64,000 bases of DNA from Erwinia pyrifoliae DSM 12163 (GTDB lineage: Bacteria; Pseudomonadota; Gammaproteobacteria; Enterobacterales; Enterobacteriaceae), in NCBI RefSeq assembly GCF_000026985.1, contig NC_017390.1, positions 917,363-981,362 of the forward strand. Reading direction: 5' to 3'. The notes under the pieces were generated by a model. That model made no database searches. It was not told the origin of the DNA and saw only the letters and a program-made list of their open reading frames with translations. Positions 45,262 through 55,612 of the stretch are shown here, piece after piece (the stretch's first letter is position 1; each line of letters starts with the position of its first letter). The translations under genes and the position numbers were made by a program.

Positions 45262-45468
45262 TCATTTCGGTGTTGAGGTTGTTTTTAGATTTTTTCGATC
45301 AATAATTTCCGGAATTTTCACTTGGAGTTGGCCATTTTTTTTTCTTCTTTTTCTTCGATAGTAGCTTCGCCGGTAGTGCAATTGCCGTTTTTTGATTTGA
45401 ATGAAATGCAAAGTTAAACTAAATACGCTAACAAAAAGCAGAATAAGTATTGATATAATTCCTAACAT
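45262..45468 (-). CDS. Small basic membrane protein, hypothetical
   Basis: This 68-residue product has an N-terminal membrane helix (MLGIISILILLFVSVFSLTL) and a very basic cytoplasmic tail with RRSYYRRKRRKK. An AAAGGA ribosome site lies 10 bases before the ATG. No family is recognised. The gene is A/T-rich like the neighbouring LuxR-type gene and is divergent from it. Confidence 0.4.
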   Translation of the reverse strand: MLGIISILILLFVSVFSLTLHFIQIKKRQLHYRRSYYRRKRRKKNGQLQVKIPEIIDRKNLKTTSTPK

Positions 45469-45645
45469 TTACAGATATCCTTTCCAGTAAATCAGGGGGG
45501 GACATTAACATAAATTTAAATTTGAATGATTCAACCTACTTGTGCAGCCCGATTGAGTTGGATCTATGGTATTGAAATTGATCTGTTTTTAGGTTTTGAT
45601 ATGGGTCGTAAGGGAATGATACAAATTGGTATTTGAGAGGGAGTC

Positions 45646-46323
45646 ATGAATATTTACACTCAAAAGTTGTCTTCGCGAAAAAAGGTCGTTTTAGTAACGG
45701 ACGATCGCTATTTTTATTTAGGCATTAAGTCCGCCAGCATGAGTAATTTGGCAATAACAGCTCTGGGGTTTGACAGGTTCATGGATGAAAGCGTCAGTGC
45801 AGATGCACTGGTAGTAGTAGATATGCTCTCATGGGCTTTTTTCAAACCAAGCAATGAAACGTCTTTTTATGAAAAAATGATAAAAAATAAAAAACCTGAA
45901 GATGTGGTTATGCTGACGTCAAATATCTTCCAGGAGGTCATAACAGACATGCTTTATCCCGGTTTATGCAAAGTTGACAGGAAGTTGAGTCTGTCATTTT
46001 TCTCAGAATTGTCTGCAAATAAAATCAGAAGGAATTCTGCCAGGTGGTGCCCTGCTTTTGCAAAGAAACGTGGCCTGACAAACAGGGAAATGAATATTAT
46101 TCTTGAGCTTTTCAGGGGCGGTAAAGAAGATGAAATTAGTATGCAGCTAAATATTTGTCAAAAAACAGTCAGTGCTCATAAATTATCAGCCTTGTCTAAA
46201 GTAGGTTGCAAGAATATTTCTCATTTCTTTCTACTGGGCAGGCCGTTCTACAGGGATCTCAAGTTCTTGTTAAGCCCACGCAGAAATAGTCTCTCTGGAG
46301 AGGGGTTTTCCGTGTCTCAATAA
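45646..46323 (+). CDS. LuxR-family transcription regulator
   Basis: This 225-residue protein has a C-terminal LuxR/FixJ helix-turn-helix at about 142-190. It contains GLTNREMNIILELFRGGKED, followed by EISMQLNICQKTVSAHK, where the recognition helix includes KTVSAHK. The N-terminal part (about 1-125) looks like a degenerate receiver domain and I do not see a phosphorylatable Asp in a standard context. It starts at ATG after GAGAGGGAG. Low G+C suggests acquisition. Its targets are unknown; proximity to the I-F locus makes cas genes one candidate. Confidence 0.8.
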   Translation: MNIYTQKLSSRKKVVLVTDDRYFYLGIKSASMSNLAITALGFDRFMDESVSADALVVVDMLSWAFFKPSNETSFYEKMIKNKKPEDVVMLTSNIFQEVITDMLYPGLCKVDRKLSLSFFSELSANKIRRNSARWCPAFAKKRGLTNREMNIILELFRGGKEDEISMQLNICQKTVSAHKLSALSKVGCKNISHFFLLGRPFYRDLKFLLSPRRNSLSGEGFSVSQ

Positions 46324-46637
46324 ATTTTTAACGGAAAAGAAAATTTCAATTGAGAAGGGTCTGGTATAACAGGCTTGAGCCAAAATATGCACTCACCAGC
46401 TTACACGCAAGCGAACGATGCGCCAGTCGCCCGCTAAAGGAGCAAATGGCCCATTGAAGAAAATAAGCCTGACAAACTATGCGATAAATGCAGCTTCTTC
46501 ACTCGATTGGCGTGCAACCCGGCGGATATGGCTATCCGCCGGGCGTCTCTGAGCCCGGATTTGCCGGTCGTGTTAATGCCTGCTGCACTTTTGCTGGTGA
46601 GGGTAGCGCCCGACGACGAAAGATTTGCCCATCGCCC
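46324..46637. other. Intergenic region between convergent luxR-type gene and PLP enzyme gene
   Basis: About 310 bases lie between convergent genes with no ORF that looks real. The only notable structure is the 26-base hairpin at 46518-46543, described separately. It marks the right end of accessory block B before the conserved hpt region. Confidence 0.5.
46518..46543. repeat. Perfect 11 bp inverted repeat
   Basis: CCCGGCGGATA and TATCCGCCGGG with a 4-base loop form a very stable hairpin about 95 bases downstream of the minus-strand PLP enzyme gene. No U-run follows on either strand. It could block exonucleases at the 3' end of the message or be a REP-like unit. Other copies were not seen in the window. 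Confidence 0.5.
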
Positions 46638-47918
46638 TTACTTATTCAGCGCCAGCCGCAGATCCTCGATTAAATCATCCTTATTCTCAATGCCAATCGA
46701 CAAACGAATGGTGGAGGCTTTAATACCAATTCGTTCACGCACCGCCGCATCTACCCCCGAATGGGTCGTGCTGGCGGGGTGGCTGGCAAGGGACTCGGTG
46801 CCACCCAGACTGACGGCCAGCTTAAAAAGCTGCAGGCCGTTGAGGAAGCGGAATGCTGCATCCTGACCGCCGCAGATATCAAAAGAAAAAGTCGACCCGG
46901 CACCGCTGCACTGGGCGCTGTAAATTTTACCTGCCGCAGAGTCTGGACAGAGGAACGGCAGATAGTGGATCTGTTCGACCTGAGGATGGCTACGCAGGAA
47001 CTCCGCCACCGCAGCAGCATTGTCGCCAGCGCGCTCCATGCGCAGCGCCAGGGTTTCCAGCGAGCGTCCAATCATCCAGCTGGAGTGCGGGTCGAGCTGC
47101 GTACCGATAGCGCTGCGCAGTGCCTTCACCTGACGGATCAACGCCTGATTGCCCATCGCCGCCCCGGCAATCAGATCCGAGTGGCCACCCACATACTTGG
47201 TCAGCGAGTAGAGCGAGATATCCGCGCCGTGTTCCAGCGGGCGAGAGAATAGCGGGCCGAGCAGGGTATTATCGCAGGCGATCACCGGACGGTGCTGCTG
47301 CTGCCGTTCAATACGATCGGCCACGCGCTTCATTAAGGCGATATCCACCAGGCTGTTGGTCGGATTAGCAGGGGACTCAATCAGGATCGCCGATACGCGC
47401 CCCTTTGCCAGCGCTTTATCTGCCGCAGCCTGCACTGAAGCTTCATCGATTCCGTCGGCAAAGCCGACGGCGGCAACGCCGAGGTTGCCGAAGGTTTTAC
47501 CGAGCAGCGTCTCGCTACCCCCGTACAGCGGCTGCGAATGCAGGATGGCGTCACCGGGCCGGACAAAAGTTAATAACGTAGTGGCGATAGCGGACATGCC
47601 GGACGAGAACAGCGCCGCGCTTTCGCTGCGTTCATAGATAGCCAGCCGGTCCTCAACAATTTCGCTGTTGGGATGATTAAAACGCGAATAGACCAGCCCG
47701 TTGCCCTCTCCGGCAGGCGGTTCACGTCTTCCGGACACATAGTCAAAGAAATCGCGCCCTTCTTCAGCACTGTTGAATACGAAAGTTGAAGTCAGAAATA
47801 CCGGCGGTTTAACCGCGCCTTCGGATAACGCCGGGTCATAGCCGTAATTCAGCATCTGGGTTTCAGGCTGAAGTTCGCGCTGGCCAATATGGGTTTTTTT
47901 TGAATGTGAGGAAGACAT
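46638..47918 (-). CDS. Cys/Met metabolism PLP-dependent enzyme (cystathionine gamma-synthase family)
   Basis: This 426-residue fold-type I PLP enzyme has [43 protein letters not shown] and ESPANPTN. The Schiff-base lysine is in [15 protein letters not shown]. Members make or cleave thioethers such as cystathionine or methionine. The exact reaction cannot be told. It is longer at the N-terminus than MetB. The start at ATG 47918 ([12 protein letters not shown]) follows AGGAGA. An ATG 33 bases upstream is in frame but lacks a site. It lies between the I-F block and hpt and may be part of the insertion. Confidence 0.85.
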   Translation of the reverse strand: MSSSHSKKTHIGQRELQPETQMLNYGYDPALSEGAVKPPVFLTSTFVFNSAEEGRDFFDYVSGRREPPAGEGNGLVYSRFNHPNSEIVEDRLAIYERSESAALFSSGMSAIATTLLTFVRPGDAILHSQPLYGGSETLLGKTFGNLGVAAVGFADGIDEASVQAAADKALAKGRVSAILIESPANPTNSLVDIALMKRVADRIERQQQHRPVIACDNTLLGPLFSRPLEHGADISLYSLTKYVGGHSDLIAGAAMGNQALIRQVKALRSAIGTQLDPHSSWMIGRSLETLALRMERAGDNAAAVAEFLRSHPQVEQIHYLPFLCPDSAAGKIYSAQCSGAGSTFSFDICGGQDAAFRFLNGLQLFKLAVSLGGTESLASHPASTTHSGVDAAVRERIGIKASTIRLSIGIENKDDLIEDLRLALNK

Positions 47919-48171
47919 CTGATCTCCTGCCATAGCGGGGTATTTTATCATTATGGCTGCCAGGCTAACATGTGGCCAGGTACGGCGGTAAATGAATAAT
48001 TACTCTAAGGTTAAAACAATTTTCGATATGAAATATGGATGAATTTACATATAGCAGTCTGCATGTCTGTCATGGTGCATGGATCTGCTGCGTTGCGCAA
48101 CGATGGGGGTAAAGGCCGCTAAGTGTGATAAACTTCCTCGCTTTCCTTGAGCAATCGACGAACTGCTACTT

Positions 48172-48708
48172 ATGAAACACACTGTTGAAGTTATGATCTC
48201 CGAAGCGGAGATCGCCTCCCGAATTACCGAGCTGGGCAAGCAAATCAGCGAACATTACCGCAACAGCGGCAGTGATATGGTGCTGGTTGGCCTGCTGCGT
48301 GGCTCGTTTATGTTTATGGCGGATCTTTGCCGCGCTATTGATGTTTCACACGAAGTCGATTTTATGACCGCTTCAAGCTACGGCAATGGCACCACCAGCA
48401 ACCGCGATGTCAAAATCCTCAAAGATTTGGATGAAGATATTCGCGATAAGGATGTGCTGATCGTTGAGGATATTATTGATTCAGGTAATACGCTGAGCAA
48501 AGTGCGTGAGATCCTTAGCCTGCGCGGACCGAAATCGATGGCGATTTGTACCCTGCTGGATAAACCTTCAAGGCGCGAAGTGGCTGTGCCGGTAGAGTAT
48601 GTTGGCTTTGCCATCCCTGACGAATTCGTCGTCGGTTACGGTATTGATTACGCCCAGCGCTATCGCCATTTGCCGTACGTCGGCAAAGTGGTGTTGCTGG
48701 ACGAATAA
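48172..48708 (+). CDS. hpt: Hypoxanthine phosphoribosyltransferase
   Basis: This purine salvage enzyme converts hypoxanthine and PRPP to IMP. Its 178 residues match E. coli Hpt throughout ([14 protein letters not shown]). The PRPP-binding motif is [14 protein letters not shown] and the flexible loop is TASSYGNGT. It is convergent with can, with a terminator between them. Confidence 0.97.
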   Translation: MKHTVEVMISEAEIASRITELGKQISEHYRNSGSDMVLVGLLRGSFMFMADLCRAIDVSHEVDFMTASSYGNGTTSNRDVKILKDLDEDIRDKDVLIVEDIIDSGNTLSKVREILSLRGPKSMAICTLLDKPSRREVAVPVEYVGFAIPDEFVVGYGIDYAQRYRHLPYVGKVVLLDE

Positions 48709-48742
48709 TTCCCGCAAGCCTGTGCAACAGCACAATCAACCA

Positions 48743-48761
48743 AGGCCGGAGCTTCCGGCCT
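48743..48761. terminator. Hairpin between convergent hpt and can
   Basis: AGGCCGGA and TCCGGCCT form a perfect 8 bp stem with a 3-base loop. It lies 34 bases after hpt and 46 bases from the can stop. U-tracts are weak on both strands. Confidence 0.6.
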
Positions 48762-48807
48762 GTTATATCATCTGCGGCGGTGGCAAACGCCCGGGGAACC
48801 GGCGGTC

Positions 48808-49470
48808 TTACGGGTTGAGATCGGGATCGTTGAGCAGATTGGCAATGCCCTGGCGGTAACGCTGTTCCAGTATTTCGCGGTTGGTGGCCGTGACTTCCAG
48901 GTCGCGCAGATACCCGTCCTGAATGCCGTACACCCAGCCATGAATGTTGACGTTCTGACCACGCTTCCAAGCTGACTGCATAATGGTGGAGTGACCCAGA
49001 TTATAGACTTGCTCAATAACATTAATTTCACACAGCTTATCGACGCGTTTCTCTGGCGGCAGTTCTCCCAACAGCGCGCTATGCTTGTACCAGAGATCGC
49101 GGATATGCAGCAGCCAGTTGTCAATCAGGCCCAATTCCGGGTTTTCCAGCGCGGCCTGAACGCCGCCGCAGCCGTAGTGACCGCAGATAATAATGTGTTC
49201 CACTTCCAGCACTTCGACCGCGTACTGCACCACTGAAAGGCAGTTTAAATCAGTGTGGACAACCAGGTTGGCGACGTTGCGGTGAACGAACAGTTCGCCC
49301 GGCTCCAGCCCGGTCAGACGCTCGGCGGGTACGCGGCTGTCTGAACAGCCAATCCAGAGAAAACGGGGTTTTTGCGCCAGAGAGAGGCGCTCGAAAAAGC
49401 CGGGATCTTCCTCTTTGAGCAGCCTGGACCACCGGCGATTGTTGCGTATAAGGGTATTAATGTCTTTCAT
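48808..49470 (-). CDS. can: Beta-class carbonic anhydrase
   Basis: This zinc enzyme interconverts CO2 and bicarbonate. It has 220 residues, the same as E. coli Can. The zinc ligands are Cys42 and Asp44 in [10 protein letters not shown] and His98 and Cys101 in CGHYGCGG. The start at ATG 49470 ([14 protein letters not shown]) is supported by homology. The open frame extends 50 codons further upstream, but that part is unrelated and hydrophobic. It is divergent from yadG. Confidence 0.97.
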   Translation of the reverse strand: MKDINTLIRNNRRWSRLLKEEDPGFFERLSLAQKPRFLWIGCSDSRVPAERLTGLEPGELFVHRNVANLVVHTDLNCLSVVQYAVEVLEVEHIIICGHYGCGGVQAALENPELGLIDNWLLHIRDLWYKHSALLGELPPEKRVDKLCEINVIEQVYNLGHSTIMQSAWKRGQNVNIHGWVYGIQDGYLRDLEVTATNREILEQRYRQGIANLLNDPDLNP

Positions 49471-49698
49471 TATGGGGGCGACCAATAGCTCAAAATGCGT
49501 GGCAGTAATATAGGCCAGCGCAGCGTAATTGAAAACGACTAACAAGAAACCGATAGCGGTAATAATTTGAGTGGCATAAAAGTGGCAGGTGCTGAATCCC
49601 GATAAACTGACTACAGTCAATAATTGAGATCAATCACCGTTGCTAAGGCAAAAGCCGCTGAAAATGTCGCGGATACATAACAGGGCACTTTTTAACTT

Positions 49699-50625
49699 AT
49701 GACTTATGCACTGGAACTTGAAAAGCTGACCAAAACCTATCAGGGCGGGGTTCAGGCGCTACGGGGCATCGACCTTGCCGTCGAAGCCGGCGACTTCTAT
49801 GCTCTGCTCGGCCCCAACGGCGCGGGTAAATCGACCACCATTGGCATTATCAGCTCGCTGGTGAATAAAACCGCAGGTAAGGTGCGGGTGTTCGGCTATG
49901 ACCTGCAAAAGGACGTGGTTAACGCGAAACGGCAGCTGGGGCTGGTGCCGCAGGAGTTCAACTTTAACCAGTTTGAAACGGTATTGCAGATTGTGGTTAG
50001 CCAGGCCGGGTTATACGGCGTGGAAAAAACGGTCGCGCTGAAACGGGCAGAAAAATACCTGACGCAGCTGGATCTGTGGGGCAAACGTAACGAGCGAGCG
50101 CGTATGCTGTCGGGCGGCATGAAACGCCGCCTGATGATCGCCCGCGCCCTGATGCATGAACCGAAGCTGCTGATCCTGGATGAACCGACCGCCGGGGTTG
50201 ATATTGAGCTGCGTCGCTCGATGTGGACCTTTCTGCAGCAGTTAAATGCGCAAGGAACCACCATCATTATGACCACGCACTATCTGGAAGAAGCTGAAAT
50301 GCTGTGCCGCAATATCGGCATCATCCAGCACGGTGAATTAGTAGAAAATACCTCGATGAAGGCGCTGCTGGCTAAGCAGAAATCGGAAACCTTTATTTTG
50401 GATTTAGCGGCGAAAAGCCCGCTGCCGCAGCTGGAAGGTTTCCAGTATCGCCTGACCGATACCTCAACCCTGGAAGTGGAAGTGCTGCGCGAGCAGGGGT
50501 TGAACAGCGTATTCAGCCAGTTAAGCCACCAGGGCGTGCAGGTTTTAAGTATGCGCAACAAGGCAAACCGCCTTGAGGAGCTGTTCGTTGACCTGGTAAA
50601 CGGTCGCAGTGGAGACAAAGCATGA
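49699..50625 (+). CDS. yadG: ABC transporter ATP-binding protein YadG
   Basis: The 308-residue ATPase of an ABC-2 type exporter has Walker A LGPNGAGKST, signature LSGGMKRRLMIARAL, Walker B LLILDEPTAG and the His in TTHYLEE. It is nearly identical to E. coli YadG. The substrate is unknown. It overlaps yadH by 4 bases. Confidence 0.96.
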   Translation: MTYALELEKLTKTYQGGVQALRGIDLAVEAGDFYALLGPNGAGKSTTIGIISSLVNKTAGKVRVFGYDLQKDVVNAKRQLGLVPQEFNFNQFETVLQIVVSQAGLYGVEKTVALKRAEKYLTQLDLWGKRNERARMLSGGMKRRLMIARALMHEPKLLILDEPTAGVDIELRRSMWTFLQQLNAQGTTIIMTTHYLEEAEMLCRNIGIIQHGELVENTSMKALLAKQKSETFILDLAAKSPLPQLEGFQYRLTDTSTLEVEVLREQGLNSVFSQLSHQGVQVLSMRNKANRLEELFVDLVNGRSGDKA

Positions 50626-51392
50626 CACATTTGTACTGGGTGGCCCTGAAGAGTATCTGGGGTAAAGAGGTTGACCGTTTTGCACGTATCTGGATCCAGA
50701 CGCTGGTGCCGCCGGTTATCACCATGACGCTCTATTTCATTATTTTTGGCAATCTGATCGGTTCACGTATCGGTGAAATGCACGGCTTTAGCTATATGCA
50801 GTTTATCGTGCCGGGCCTGATTATGATGGCGGTGATCACCAACGCCTATGCCAACGTGGTCTCTTCATTTTTCAGCGCCAAATTCCAGCGCAACATCGAG
50901 GAGCTGCTGGTGGCTCCGGTGCCAACGCATGTGATCATTGCCGGCTATGTTGGCGGCGGCGTGGCGCGTGGGATCTGCGTGGGCGTACTGGTTACGGCCA
51001 TCTCGCTGTTTTTCGTGCCGTTTCACGTTCACTCCTGGCTGATGGTGGCGGTCACGCTGCTGCTGACGGCGATACTGTTCTCGCTGGCGGGCCTGCTGAA
51101 CGCGGTGTTTGCCCGCACCTTTGATGATATCAGCCTGATCCCGACCTTTGTGTTGACGCCGCTAACCTATCTTGGCGGCGTGTTTTACTCGCTGACGCTG
51201 CTGCCACCGGTATGGCAGATGGTGTCGAAGCTGAACCCGATCGTCTACATGATCAGCGGCTTCCGTTACGGATTTCTTGGAATAAACGATGTGCCGCTGG
51301 CGTTTACCCTCGGCGTACTGGTGGTGTTTATCCTGGTGTTTTATGTGCTGGTATGGTTTTTGATCCAGCGCGGAAGCGGGCTGCGCACCTGA
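50622..51392 (+). CDS. yadH: ABC-2 type transporter permease YadH
   Basis: This 256-residue inner-membrane permease has six predicted helices, with the conserved YMQFIVPGLIMMAVITNAYA and LGGVFYSLTLLPPVWQ segments. It partners YadG. The start overlaps the yadG stop, which implies coupled translation. Confidence 0.96.
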   Translation: MTHLYWVALKSIWGKEVDRFARIWIQTLVPPVITMTLYFIIFGNLIGSRIGEMHGFSYMQFIVPGLIMMAVITNAYANVVSSFFSAKFQRNIEELLVAPVPTHVIIAGYVGGGVARGICVGVLVTAISLFFVPFHVHSWLMVAVTLLLTAILFSLAGLLNAVFARTFDDISLIPTFVLTPLTYLGGVFYSLTLLPPVWQMVSKLNPIVYMISGFRYGFLGINDVPLAFTLGVLVVFILVFYVLVWFLIQRGSGLRT

Positions 51393-51399
51393 TGATATG

Positions 51400-51431
51400 A
51401 AAAAGGGCCGAACGGCATCACCGTACGGCCC
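51400..51431 (-). terminator. Terminator of panD
   Basis: GGGCCG-ACGG and CCGT-CGGCCC pair with a 5-base loop. Read on the minus strand the hairpin is followed by TTTTT. It lies about 30 bases after the panD stop and just after the end of convergent yadH. Confidence 0.75.
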
Positions 51432-51460
51432 CTGTCTGGCAGCAAACCTGCCGCGCTAAA

Positions 51461-51841
51461 CTACGCGACCTGAACCGGTACCGCCTTCGCCACGCGCTTC
51501 ATTTGGTTGTCACCTTCGAAATAGGCCACTTCAGGCTGCCATTCCCGCGCCTGCTCGTCCGGCATCTGCACGTAAGAACAGATAATCAGCAGGTCGCCCA
51601 CACAGGCACAGCGCGCTGCCGCGCCGTTCACCGAGATGATTTTTGAACCACGTTCAGCGGCGATGGCGTAGGTAGAGAAGCGCTGGCCGTTATTGACGTT
51701 ATAAATATCGATAGCTTCATATTGCAGGATGCCACAAGCGTCGAGAAAATCCTGGTCGATGGCGCAGGAGCCTTCGTAATTCAGGTCTGCCTGGGTGACT
51801 TTCACCCGGTGGAGTTTGCCCTGCAACATAGTACGATTCAT
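51461..51841 (-). CDS. panD: Aspartate 1-decarboxylase proenzyme
   Basis: This pyruvoyl enzyme makes beta-alanine for pantothenate. From the second of two adjacent ATGs it has 126 residues ([15 protein letters not shown]), as in E. coli, and the self-cleavage pair is Gly24-Ser25 in YEGSCAIDQ. The first ATG (51844) would add one residue, and both lie within range of a CAGAG site. It is 60 bases downstream of panC. Confidence 0.96.
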   Translation of the reverse strand: MNRTMLQGKLHRVKVTQADLNYEGSCAIDQDFLDACGILQYEAIDIYNVNNGQRFSTYAIAAERGSKIISVNGAAARCACVGDLLIICSYVQMPDEQAREWQPEVAYFEGDNQMKRVAKAVPVQVA

Positions 51842-51904
51842 CATTCATTACTCTGCAATCAATTCAAAAACGGACGCCAGTATTATCTGAACAGGCGCTG
51901 CTGT

Positions 51905-52759
51905 CTACTGCGTGAGATCAACCTGCTGATTATCAATCAGGCGTGCTTTACCGAGCCATGCCGCCATTAAAATCACCGCCCGCTGGCTGTCGACATTCAG
52001 CGGCAGCAGCGTGTCGGCATCGACTATCGCCAAGCCATCGGCCCGTAAGCCCTTTTCAGCCAGCGCGCTTTCGGCATTAGCGATCATCTCTTCAATATGG
52101 CGCTCTCCCTGACCGAGCCGTTCAGCGATTTGCTGCATCACGTTACTTAGCCCGGGGGCGATTTTACGCTCGTCCGCCGTCAGATAACCGTTGCGCGAAC
52201 TGAGCGCCAGGCCATCTTTGGCACGTACGGTGGGCACGCCGACAATCTCAATATCGTAGTCCATATCCGCCACCATTTTGCGGATCAGCGCCAGCTGCTG
52301 GTAATCTTTTTCACCGAAACAGGCGAGATCCGGCTGCACCAGGTTAAACAACTTGCTGACGAGGGTGGATACGCCGCGAAAATGACCGGGGCGACTGGCA
52401 CCTTCTAACAGGGTGGACAGGCCGGGAACATCAACGAAGGTCTGTCCATCCAGCCCGTGAGGGTAGATATCAGCGGGAGCCGGGGAGAACACCAGATCAA
52501 CGCCACGGCGGTTCAGCTGCTCGCAGTCTTCCTGCAGGGTACGCGGGTAGTGCGCCAAATCTTCAGCACGTTCAAACTGCATCGGATTAACAAAGATCGA
52601 CACGATCACAATATCCGCACGCTCACGCGCTTCATCGACCAGCGTCATATGCCCGTCATGCAGGTTGCCCATGGTAGGGACCAGCGCAATACGTTTGCCG
52701 TCCTGGCGCCAGCGCCGCACTTCACGGCGCAGCATCGGCAGGGTTTCAATTATCAGCAC
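51905..52759 (-). CDS. panC: Pantothenate synthetase
   Basis: The 284-residue ligase joins pantoate and beta-alanine with ATP. The nucleotide-binding signature is [14 protein letters not shown], and the KMSKS-like part is [10 protein letters not shown]. It lies in the order panB-panC-panD on the minus strand, 15 bases after panB. Confidence 0.97.
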   Translation of the reverse strand: MLIIETLPMLRREVRRWRQDGKRIALVPTMGNLHDGHMTLVDEARERADIVIVSIFVNPMQFERAEDLAHYPRTLQEDCEQLNRRGVDLVFSPAPADIYPHGLDGQTFVDVPGLSTLLEGASRPGHFRGVSTLVSKLFNLVQPDLACFGEKDYQQLALIRKMVADMDYDIEIVGVPTVRAKDGLALSSRNGYLTADERKIAPGLSNVMQQIAERLGQGERHIEEMIANAESALAEKGLRADGLAIVDADTLLPLNVDSQRAVILMAAWLGKARLIDNQQVDLTQ

Positions 52760-52774
52760 GCTGTTGCTCCTTGG

Positions 52775-53569
52775 TTACTGAAAGCTGTGTTGTTCAGCCG
52801 GGTAGCGACCGGCTTCGACTTCTGCCACATACTGACGCACGGCGGCACGAATGTCTCCGGTTTCGGCGAGGAAGTTTTTGGCAAACTTAGGAATATGGCC
52901 GCCGGTAATTCCAAAGGCGTCGTGCATCACCAGGATCTGACCGTCGGTGGCATTACCAGCACCAATGCCGATAACCGGCACGGCCAGCGCTTCGGTCACG
53001 CGTTTCGCCAGCGCCACCGGTACGCACTCCAGGACCAGCAGCTGCATACCTGCTGCTTCCAGCGCCAGCGCATCCTCCAACAGGCGATCGGCGGCTTCAG
53101 CATCACGCCCCTGCACTTTGTAACCACCAAAGATATTCACCGACTGCGGCGTCAGGCCAAGATGGCCACAGACCGGAACGGCACGCTCGGTAAGCTGTTC
53201 AACCGTTTCCGCCAGCCATTTTCCGCCTTCCAGTTTGACCATATTCGCCCCGGCGCGCATCAGCTGCGCCGCGCTGTCAAAGGTTTGCTCCGGCGTGGCG
53301 TAGCTCATAAACGGCAGATCGGCGAGCAGCAGCGCTGCGGGCGCCCCACGGCGCACCGCCTGGGTATGGTAAACAATATCGGCAACGGTCACCGGCAGCG
53401 TCGACTGCTGGCCCTGTACCACCATGCCCAGCGAGTCGCCGACCAGCAGCACCTGAATGCCTTCGTCGGCAAACAGGCGGGCAAAGCTGAAATCATAAGC
53501 GGTGAGGGTGGCGAATTTATGCCCCTGCTGCTTCCACTGGCGTAACGTCGAGACGGTAGTCGGTTTCAT
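52775..53569 (-). CDS. panB: 3-methyl-2-oxobutanoate hydroxymethyltransferase
   Basis: This enzyme makes ketopantoate, the first step of pantothenate synthesis. The start at ATG 53569 ([15 protein letters not shown]) gives 264 residues, as in E. coli. An upstream in-frame ATG at 53629 would add 20 unrelated residues. The conserved parts are [22 protein letters not shown] and [14 protein letters not shown]. Confidence 0.97.
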   Translation of the reverse strand: MKPTTVSTLRQWKQQGHKFATLTAYDFSFARLFADEGIQVLLVGDSLGMVVQGQQSTLPVTVADIVYHTQAVRRGAPAALLLADLPFMSYATPEQTFDSAAQLMRAGANMVKLEGGKWLAETVEQLTERAVPVCGHLGLTPQSVNIFGGYKVQGRDAEAADRLLEDALALEAAGMQLLVLECVPVALAKRVTEALAVPVIGIGAGNATDGQILVMHDAFGITGGHIPKFAKNFLAETGDIRAAVRQYVAEVEAGRYPAEQHSFQ

Positions 53570-53647
53570 TATATCCTCATCACGAATCTTCTGTTTGGCG
53601 TATTTTAAAGCAATGAAATTGGGGTGCATAGCCGATGGACAAGCTGC

Positions 53648-54127
53648 TCACCAGGGGCGAATGGCACTGCTGTCGAGGGTAGCCAATATATTAGCCAGCT
53701 GCCTGCCGTTCGGCAGGCAGAGTGCGGGCGCGATCTCCAGCAGCGGCACCAGCATAAAGGCACGGTTATGCATATCGTAATGCGGCACCGTCAGGCGAGG
53801 CGTGTTTAGCGTCCGATCGCCGAACAGCATCATATCAAGGTCAAGCGTGCGTGGTCCCCAGCGGTGCGCCTTGCGTACGCGCCCCTGTTCCCGCTCAATA
53901 CGTTGGGTATGGTCGAGCAGTGTTTCAGCATCAAGCCGGGTATCGAGCGCCACCGCCGCGTTGAGGAAATCGGGCTGGTCCGGGGGACCATAAGGTGGCG
54001 TGCGGTACAGAGAAGAGGTAGCCACCAGCTGACAATCAGGGATAGCCGCCAGCGCATCAAGCGCGGATTGCACCTGATGCAGCGGGTCGGCCAGATTACT
54101 GCCCAGCGCCAGATAAACGCGGGTCAT
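53648..54127 (-). CDS. folK: HPPK, folate biosynthesis pyrophosphokinase
   Basis: This 159-residue enzyme pyrophosphorylates 6-hydroxymethyl-dihydropterin. It has the family marks [31 protein letters not shown] and [15 protein letters not shown]. The start overlaps the pcnB stop by 4 bases, so the two are co-translated as in E. coli. Confidence 0.97.
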   Translation of the reverse strand: MTRVYLALGSNLADPLHQVQSALDALAAIPDCQLVATSSLYRTPPYGPPDQPDFLNAAVALDTRLDAETLLDHTQRIEREQGRVRKAHRWGPRTLDLDMMLFGDRTLNTPRLTVPHYDMHNRAFMLVPLLEIAPALCLPNGRQLANILATLDSSAIRPW

Positions 54128-55554
54128 TGCTGGCGATTGCTGTTGCTGCTATCGCGACGTGCGTTGCCGGGGGCGCGTTTGCGTGGACGGCGGGTGCGAT
54201 GGCGCGGAATCGGATCGTCCCCGAGGGTGTTCATCATCGTCTTCTGCTGCGGCGGTGCGGAAACCTGGAACTCGCTCCACCAGGTGGTCAGACGCTGCAA
54301 CTCATGGTTATTTTCCACTTCGGCGCGCAGCGCCAGCAGATCGTAGGCGGCACGGAACTTAGGATGTTCCATCAGCTTCCACGCGCGTTTACCGTGGCGG
54401 CGTGACAGGCGCAGCTGCAGCTGCCAAATATCGCGCACCAGCGTGGTAATACGTTTGGGGACAGCCAGTGAGCGGCAGGTTTCATCCAGCACCTCATTCA
54501 TCGCCAGCGCGAAGGCGTCGTAATAGGCGAGGCCGCTCTCCTGAGCAATTTTCTGTGCCATTTCCAGCTGGGGATACCAGAACATCGCGGCAAACAGGAA
54601 GGCCGGATTAACGCGCATCTGATTATGGATGCGCGTATCGGTATTTTTCAGTACCAGCAGGATCATCCGCTCCATATTGCTGTCACCCTGTTCGGTGAAG
54701 CAGCGGGTGATAATCGGGAACAGCGGCTGGAACAGCTGGTATTCCAGCAGCTTAAGATAAGTGCTGTGCCCATAACCGGCCTGTAGCAGCTTCAGCGTCT
54801 CTTCGAACAGGCGCGCCGGGGGGATATCGTGCAGCAAGGTGGCCAGGCGCGGGATCGGTTCAGCGGTCTCAGCGGCGATGCTCATATCCAGTTTGGCGGC
54901 AAAGCGCACCACGCGTAGCATGCGCACCGGATCTTCGCGGTAGCGGGTTTCCGGGTCACCAATCATACGGATGATGCCCTGCTGCAAATCGCTCAGCCCA
55001 CCGACATAATCACGCACCGTGAAATCGGCAACGTTGTAATAAAGACTGTTAATCGTCAGATCGCGGCGCTGCGCATCATCTTCAATCGAGCCAAAAATAT
55101 TGTCGCGCAGCAGCATGCCATTTTGGTCACGCTGTGAGCTGTTACGGTCTTCAACCACCTGCTGTTCGGCTTCGTGGTGCCCACGGAAGGTGGCAACCTC
55201 GATAATTTCCGGGCCAAACATCACATGGGCAAGGCGGAAACGGCGACCGACCAGACGGCAGTTGCGGAACAGCTTACGCATCTGATCCGGCGTGGCATTG
55301 GTGGTCACATCGAAGTCTTTCGGCTTTGTACCCAGCAGCAAATCGCGCACGCCGCCGCCAACCAGGTAGGCTTCATATCCGGCCTTATTCAGGCGATACA
55401 GCACCTTGAGGGCATTTTCACTGATGTCCTTGCGCGAGATGTTATGAGCGTCGCGTGGGACGATCGCCATCTGACGCACCTGTGCGATCTCAGCGGGAGC
55501 CACTTCTTCGCGACTGAGGACTTTCCGGCAAAAATTAGCAACTCGGGTAAAAAT
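54124..55554 (-). CDS. pcnB: Poly(A) polymerase I, initiated at AUU
   Basis: This enzyme adds poly(A) tails to RNA and promotes decay. The active-site motif is [18 protein letters not shown], with the catalytic Asp pair. The conserved N-terminus [17 protein letters not shown] starts at ATT (55554-55552), four bases after GAGGTGT. E. coli pcnB is known to start at AUU with the same context. This gives 476 residues. An ATG 21 bases upstream would add MSLSRCP and lies before the ribosome site. The C-terminus is Arg-rich ([18 protein letters not shown]). Confidence 0.93.
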   Translation of the reverse strand: MFTRVANFCRKVLSREEVAPAEIAQVRQMAIVPRDAHNISRKDISENALKVLYRLNKAGYEAYLVGGGVRDLLLGTKPKDFDVTTNATPDQMRKLFRNCRLVGRRFRLAHVMFGPEIIEVATFRGHHEAEQQVVEDRNSSQRDQNGMLLRDNIFGSIEDDAQRRDLTINSLYYNVADFTVRDYVGGLSDLQQGIIRMIGDPETRYREDPVRMLRVVRFAAKLDMSIAAETAEPIPRLATLLHDIPPARLFEETLKLLQAGYGHSTYLKLLEYQLFQPLFPIITRCFTEQGDSNMERMILLVLKNTDTRIHNQMRVNPAFLFAAMFWYPQLEMAQKIAQESGLAYYDAFALAMNEVLDETCRSLAVPKRITTLVRDIWQLQLRLSRRHGKRAWKLMEHPKFRAAYDLLALRAEVENNHELQRLTTWWSEFQVSAPPQQKTMMNTLGDDPIPRHRTRRPRKRAPGNARRDSSNSNRQQ

Positions 55555-55612
55555 GGGACACCTCGATAGTGACAAAAAAATCTAATCGATAAAAATAGCG
55601 GCTAATCATAGC

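Noticed and set aside
49471..49620. 50-residue N-terminal extension of carbonic anhydrase that looks like a membrane helix
   Set aside because: The ATG at 49470 gives exactly the E. coli length and start. The extension is the divergent promoter region read in frame.
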